Shown piece after piece: positions 58,266 through 64,000 of a stretch of DNA of 64,000 nucleotides. A model generated the notes under the pieces. That model was not told the DNA's origin. It did not search any database and was given only the letters and a program-made list of their open reading frames with translations. A program made the translations under genes and the position numbers. This DNA is from Nereocystis luetkeana. Its lineage: Eukaryota; Sar; Phaeophyceae; Laminariales; Laminariaceae. Position 1 is the first letter of the stretch. The number at the start of each line of letters is the position of its first letter. The DNA is taken from contig JARUPZ010000012.1 of assembly GCA_031213475.1 (NCBI GenBank), positions 11,603,299-11,667,298 of the forward strand, read 5' to 3'.

Positions 58266-58685
58266 TCTGCCCTCTTCCCCTCCGTTTGCCCGTCCGCCGT
58301 GGCAAATACGGGAGGGTGGGTGGGAAAAAATACAAGAACCAAACCCGAAACCGCAAAACAAACGATGCCTGGTGGATCTACGCCGCTCCCTGCTCGGCGC
58401 CTGACTCTCCCCTGCTCGTGCTGGGCCTCGCCCGATATCTATCGACTCTGATTATCTCGCTGCTCCCGCTGCTCTACTCTCTTCCTTACTTGAAGTGCGA
58501 TTGATCCTGCTACGAGGGCCCTCTCGTCTTTCTAGTGTTACCCCCGTACTAAACAACCCGTTGGTTCCGTGTGAGATCCCCACCATCGATTTTTACTGTT
58601 TCTTTCATATTTCTACCCGTTGCCGTTCCAAACACCAGGTTGTCTAACAACCTTCCTCCTTAATTCGTTTTCCGCGAAACGCGAA

Positions 58686-58862
58686 TTTGCAAATAACGTT
58701 TCAATTAAAAAGGCCGCAACAAGTTTTTGGACCTGCGGCCAAAAACGTTGTGAACCCAAAATCGCGTGTTGCGCTGCGCGCAACCACGCCCTTCGCGGCT
58801 GTTGCGGAAAACATATCATTTGACCAAAATGTTGCGCCAGCGCAACACAGAAACAGCAAATT
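58686..58862 (+). repeat. Cluster of short perfect hairpins
   Basis: Inverted repeats lie close together: TTTTTGG...CCAAAAA near 58724-58746, GTTGCGC-TGC-GCGCAAC near 58768-58784, and GTTGCGC-CA-GCGCAAC near 58831-58846. No ORF of note covers them. Confidence 0.7.
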
Positions 58863-58869
58863 ATGTCTC

Positions 58870-61010
58870 TGGTGTTTTTTTTCTTTCTTTGAACACGGCC
58901 CGGTTGCAGGTAAGAAAGACACAGTCTATGGGCATGTCTGTACATTGTTTCGCGCTAACATTCGAATATCTGACGCACAATTTTTCGCGAAAAAAAACCA
59001 ATATCTGACCTACGCATCAATGTTCGATACATACGTACTATTATTCCCTGCAATCCAAAATACACCGTGAAAATCGGTCTTGACAAGGTGTACTGAAACA
59101 ACTAACTACGAGCCAATGCCTTAGTTTTGCACTTTTTATCCGAACTAAAGTCCAAATGTCCACGCCATTTGTATTTGATAGACCCTGGAATTCTGCACGT
59201 GTGTTCTTATTTATGTCTTTCCCGAGGACTGACCTGCGTTGTTTTCTTCTTTTCGCTTCACCTACACTATTTGGGTTAGGCAAGGTGGTCTAAGTTTGCC
59301 ACAAAACCCCGAAACATAACGAAATATCAGACAAAAAAGTGAAGGGTAGCAGCGGAGAAGATGTATAGCTGGTGAGAGACACAGAAAAGTCGATGCTGGG
59401 TAGAGCCGGCTGCTTGTAGATCGCGATCACTGCTACTCGAGTGGGTTTTAAGGGAGCGTGAGAGCTTGACTGAGCGAGGGGGTGTTTCACCTGGAACACA
59501 ACTCAGCCCAGACGTTGACCAATACTACAGCAGTATCCGGTACCAGGTATGCAGATACGAGTCTACCGGGACGTACACATAAATATCCCCAAACTATCAC
59601 ATAATGTTCTGCTCTCAAGAGGGTTTCTAGACGGGGTCCACTAAATATTCCCCAAGCTCTATGGGCAATCATAAAAAAATCGCTTACGGGTGTATTCCCG
59701 AAGCGTTGCGTACAACAACATAAAATTATCAAATATATTATGCTTGCCTTCGGACAATATAGCGTAGATGCCGTTCCAAAATAAACTGAATACCCTTCCG
59801 TAAATAAGCAGTATCCCTCGTACGCTTCTCTGCAAACCGTTTTCCTATTTCCATTCCCAACATCCTTTTACTTTAGCTATATATCCTATTCCTAATCAAC
59901 GGTCCATCCCCAGGTCATTCGCCGCATTCCTCCGGCCTCTTTATCCCCCCCCCTAACGGCCTGGCGGTCCCTCAGTGCTAGTCAATACCGATGCACACGT
60001 CGCGAAATCGCAACCGAACCCTCACCGAGATGATCTGGAAGCGGCGTTCTTTGCAGACGCCTTTCCGCGCCAGGGACGATCCGCCCGTCCGTCCGATAAT
60101 ACTTGCCGCTACCTGATCGATCAGATCGGTAATTCGCATGCGGGTATATCCCCGAAGCGATACGTGCAGCTACAGTATATAAAAATCGCATGCGAAGACA
60201 TTCCCAAACCGCTACATGCCACCATATACGATTCGGTTACGGGCATGTACGTTCTTATCCGGTGGGTGGGCTACTCCATAGGGTTAGCCCACCCTGAATG
60301 ATCGTAGACGCAGATCACACGATGATAAACGTGATGAATATCGTCTAAAAATCGGGAAGAGATACCGAAAATGTGGCTATATTCCACAAAGAAATGGGTT
60401 GAAAGAACTACCCCACAACCTCGTAGTGAGGCCCCGATGCCTCACTTGCGAGTCAAGCGACCATCCGGAGGGAGAACAAACAAAACGCACGAAACGAACC
60501 AGGGCGCAAGGACTGGGAGGTCCGCGGGAAGTACACCGCAAAGCTTGGAATACAATTAAAACGGCGGTCTAAAGCGTGGAGTCGAAAGAAAAAAAAAGTC
60601 CCGTGAGATGAGGTGTTCGCGAGGACTCACATTGACTAAAATACCCGTCCAAAATGTCACTGTCTGACGTCCAAAAAAACCGCTGGAGCTTTGGCCGGGG
60701 CATAGATCCCCGCCGTTAAATTTGAACTAGCTTGTTCGTTGCATCCGGTAGATCTAGTAATCCGCTTTGCAACTGGCTGCACATCTTTACTTGCGAGTTT
60801 CGGGGGCAATTGCTACAGTCTTCAGCAATTTTACTCGTAGTTGACTGTATTCGGGGTATTGGCACAGTATAGTACATGTACTCCTGTAGTACAAAGGAGG
60901 CCCGAAGTGAACACGTGGGCGGCGAGAAAATTAGAGGGACGGAGATTCACGCGACTTTTCGACAAAACAGCGCACGACCAGGGATGGCTCTAACGTCTAC
61001 CTGGTATACC
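58870..61010. other. Telomere-adjacent DNA, no supported gene
   Basis: One plus-strand frame at 59975-60301 (108 codons, containing YVQLQYIKIACEDIPKPLHA) has an even composition but no domain I recognise and no sign of splicing. I leave it as a weak hypothetical. Telomere-like GGGTTAGG bits occur near 59272 and 60280. Confidence 0.35.
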
Positions 61011-61013
61011 TAT

Positions 61014-61140
61014 TTAGGGTTAGGGTCGGGGTTAGGGTTAGGGTTAGGGTTAGGGTTGGGGTTAGGGTTGGGGTTAGGGTTAGGGTTAGGGTTGGGGTTA
61101 GGGTTAGGGTTAGGGGTTAGGGTTAGGGGTTAGGGTTAGG
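61014..61140 (+). repeat. Proximal telomere zone with variant units
   Basis: TTAGGG units are mixed with TTGGGG, TTAGGGG and TCGGGG variants. The mixture ends by about 61130. Confidence 0.93.
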
Positions 61141-64000
61141 GTTAGGGTTAGGGTTAGGGTTAGGGTTAGGGTTAGGGTTAGGGTTAGGGTTAGGGTTAGG
61201 GTTAGGGTTAGGGTTAGGGTTAGGGTTAGGGTTAGGGTTAGGGTTAGGGTTAGGGTTAGGGTTAGGGTTAGGGTTAGGGTTAGGGTTAGGGTTAGGGTTA
61301 GGGTTAGGGTTAGGGTTAGGGTTAGGGTTAGGGTTAGGGTTAGGGTTAGGGTTAGGGTTAGGGTTAGGGTTAGGGTTAGGGTTAGGGTTAGGGTTAGGGT
61401 TAGGGTTAGGGTTAGGGTTAGGGTTAGGGTTAGGGTTAGGGTTAGGGTTAGGGTTAGGGTTAGGGTTAGGGTTAGGGTTAGGGTTAGGGTTAGGGTTAGG
61501 GTTAGGGTTAGGGTTAGGGTTAGGGTTAGGGTTAGGGTTAGGGTTAGGGTTAGGGTTAGGGTTAGGGTTAGGGTTAGGGTTAGGGTTAGGGTTAGGGTTA
61601 GGGTTAGGGTTAGGGTTAGGGTTAGGGTTAGGGTTAGGGTTAGGGTTAGGGTTAGGGTTAGGGTTAGGGTTAGGGTTAGGGTTAGGGTTAGGGTTAGGGT
61701 TAGGGTTAGGGTTAGGGTTAGGGTTAGGGTTAGGGTTAGGGTTAGGGTTAGGGTTAGGGTTAGGGTTAGGGTTAGGGTTAGGGTTAGGGTTAGGGTTAGG
61801 GTTAGGGTTAGGGTTAGGGTTAGGGTTAGGGTTAGGGTTAGGGTTAGGGTTAGGGTTAGGGTTAGGGTTAGGGTTAGGGTTAGGGTTAGGGTTAGGGTTA
61901 GGGTTAGGGTTAGGGTTAGGGTTAGGGTTAGGGTTAGGGTTAGGGTTAGGGTTAGGGTTAGGGTTAGGGTTAGGGTTAGGGTTAGGGTTAGGGTTAGGGT
62001 TAGGGTTAGGGTTAGGGTTAGGGTTAGGGTTAGGGTTAGGGTTAGGGTTAGGGTTAGGGTTAGGGTTAGGGTTAGGGTTAGGGTTAGGGTTAGGGTTAGG
62101 GTTAGGGTTAGGGTTAGGGTTAGGGTTAGGGTTAGGGTTAGGGTTAGGGTTAGGGTTAGGGTTAGGGTTAGGGTTAGGGTTAGGGTTAGGGTTAGGGTTA
62201 GGGTTAGGGTTAGGGTTAGGGTTAGGGTTAGGGTTAGGGTTAGGGTTAGGGTTAGGGTTAGGGTTAGGGTTAGGGTTAGGGTTAGGGTTAGGGTTAGGGT
62301 TAGGGTTAGGGTTAGGGTTAGGGTTAGGGTTAGGGTTAGGGTTAGGGTTAGGGTTAGGGTTAGGGTTAGGGTTAGGGTTAGGGTTAGGGTTAGGGTTAGG
62401 GTTAGGGTTAGGGTTAGGGTTAGGGTTAGGGTTAGGGTTAGGGTTAGGGTTAGGGTTAGGGTTAGGGTTAGGGTTAGGGTTAGGGTTAGGGTTAGGGTTA
62501 GGGTTAGGGTTAGGGTTAGGGTTAGGGTTAGGGTTAGGGTTAGGGTTAGGGTTAGGGTTAGGGTTAGGGTTAGGGTTAGGGTTAGGGTTAGGGTTAGGGT
62601 TAGGGTTAGGGTTAGGGTTAGGGTTAGGGTTAGGGTTAGGGTTAGGGTTAGGGTTAGGGTTAGGGTTAGGGTTAGGGTTAGGGTTAGGGTTAGGGTTAGG
62701 GTTAGGGTTAGGGTTAGGGTTAGGGTTAGGGTTAGGGTTAGGGTTAGGGTTAGGGTTAGGGTTAGGGTTAGGGTTAGGGTTAGGGTTAGGGTTAGGGTTA
62801 GGGTTAGGGTTAGGGTTAGGGTTAGGGTTAGGGTTAGGGTTAGGGTTAGGGTTAGGGTTAGGGTTAGGGTTAGGGTTAGGGTTAGGGTTAGGGTTAGGGT
62901 TAGGGTTAGGGTTAGGGTTAGGGTTAGGGTTAGGGTTAGGGTTAGGGTTAGGGTTAGGGTTAGGGTTAGGGTTAGGGTTAGGGTTAGGGTTAGGGTTAGG
63001 GTTAGGGTTAGGGTTAGGGTTAGGGTTAGGGTTAGGGTTAGGGTTAGGGTTAGGGTTAGGGTTAGGGTTAGGGTTAGGGTTAGGGTTAGGGTTAGGGTTA
63101 GGGTTAGGGTTAGGGTTAGGGTTAGGGTTAGGGTTAGGGTTAGGGTTAGGGTTAGGGTTAGGGTTAGGGTTAGGGTTAGGGTTAGGGTTAGGGTTAGGGT
63201 TAGGGTTAGGGTTAGGGTTAGGGTTAGGGTTAGGGTTAGGGTTAGGGTTAGGGTTAGGGTTAGGGTTAGGGTTAGGGTTAGGGTTAGGGTTAGGGTTAGG
63301 GTTAGGGTTAGGGTTAGGGTTAGGGTTAGGGTTAGGGTTAGGGTTAGGGTTAGGGTTAGGGTTAGGGTTAGGGTTAGGGTTAGGGTTAGGGTTAGGGTTA
63401 GGGTTAGGGTTAGGGTTAGGGTTAGGGTTAGGGTTAGGGTTAGGGTTAGGGTTAGGGTTAGGGTTAGGGTTAGGGTTAGGGTTAGGGTTAGGGTTAGGGT
63501 TAGGGTTAGGGTTAGGGTTAGGGTTAGGGTTAGGGTTAGGGTTAGGGTTAGGGTTAGGGTTAGGGTTAGGGTTAGGGTTAGGGTTAGGGTTAGGGTTAGG
63601 GTTAGGGTTAGGGTTAGGGTTAGGGTTAGGGTTAGGGTTAGGGTTAGGGTTAGGGTTAGGGTTAGGGTTAGGGTTAGGGTTAGGGTTAGGGTTAGGGTTA
63701 GGGTTAGGGTTAGGGTTAGGGTTAGGGTTAGGGTTAGGGTTAGGGTTAGGGTTAGGGTTAGGGTTAGGGTTAGGGTTAGGGTTAGGGTTAGGGTTAGGGT
63801 TAGGGTTAGGGTTAGGGTTAGGGTTAGGGTTAGGGTTAGGGTTAGGGTTAGGGTTAGGGTTAGGGTTAGGGTTAGGGTTAGGGTTAGGGTTAGGGTTAGG
63901 GTTAGGGTTAGGGTTAGGGTTAGGGTTAGGGTTAGGGTTAGGGTTAGGGTTAGGGTTAGGGTTAGGGTTAGGGTTAGGGTTAGGGTTAGGGTTAGGGTTA
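61141..64000 (+). repeat. Telomere: uninterrupted (TTAGGG)n
   Basis: Every line from 61141 to the window end keeps perfect six-base periodicity, about 476 units, with the G-rich strand running outward. This marks the right chromosome end, unless the assembler extended a simple repeat. Confidence 0.97.

Noticed and set aside
60876-61133. Open frame ending in a Gly-Leu repeat
   Set aside because: The Gly-Leu run is a translation of telomeric TTAGGG; not a gene.

Overview
This is the right-hand end of a eukaryotic chromosome. The last ~2.99 kb (61014-64000) is a TTAGGG telomere array with its G-rich strand running 5'->3' toward the window end, and the preceding 61 kb is subtelomere. Three things suggest a stramenopile, with a brown alga as my best guess: TTAGGG telomeres; small exons separated by 0.9-3.8 kb GT-AG introns; and retroelement relics (Ty3/gypsy, RING-bearing LINE) of a type I associate with brown algae and oomycetes. 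This is inference from style only; no rRNA, organellar or clear housekeeping gene is present to settle it.

The only convincing host genes are two paralogous, minus-strand, multi-exon genes for secreted proteins. Gene A (exons between 10116 and 19654) is complete: a signal peptide, a TIMP/NTR-like domain whose mature form should start Cys-Ser-Cys, and three Cys-rich modules each carried on its own phase-0 exon, 337 aa in all. Gene B (exons between 48447 and 55797) has the same exon 1 and exon 2, but its first Cys-rich exon carries an in-frame stop (predicted product 220 aa) and its last exon is a frameshifted relic. I reassembled both by hand from splice sites and exon homology; no single open frame shows them.

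Layout: 0.6-0.94 kb SINE-like copy; 1.64-6.9 kb badly broken Ty3/gypsy element; 7-9 kb T-rich non-coding DNA; 9-19.7 kb gene A and its repeat-filled introns; 20.8-25.15 kb RTE-like LINE with an intact 1225-codon frame plus a 3' fragment of a relative; 25.2-28.3 kb non-coding TIR element packed with a 13-bp near-palindrome and inserted into a MITE; 28.7-29 kb further MITEs; 29.4-30.7 kb relic of a second LINE type with a RING-like N-terminus; 30.7-34.3 kb GC-rich decayed DNA; 35.3-36.2 kb island of CCATGG; 37-41 kb short unrecognised frames; 42.1-44.7 kb clusters of GGGTC repeats; 48.4-55.8 kb gene B with minisatellites and MITEs; 57.4-58.3 kb G/C tracts and a higher-order minisatellite; then the telomere.

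The most unusual signal is a short sequence, TA-CCWGG-TA, present about 33 times against roughly 0.5 expected by chance, mostly around genes A and B. At two places (a MITE at 55458 and a 17-bp minisatellite at 53379) the intact version of the host repeat is in the same window. There the extra DNA is exactly CCTGG plus a duplicated TA, so these are insertions, stacked up to three deep and in both orientations. They look like scars of a TA-targeting element or an unknown micro-insertion process.
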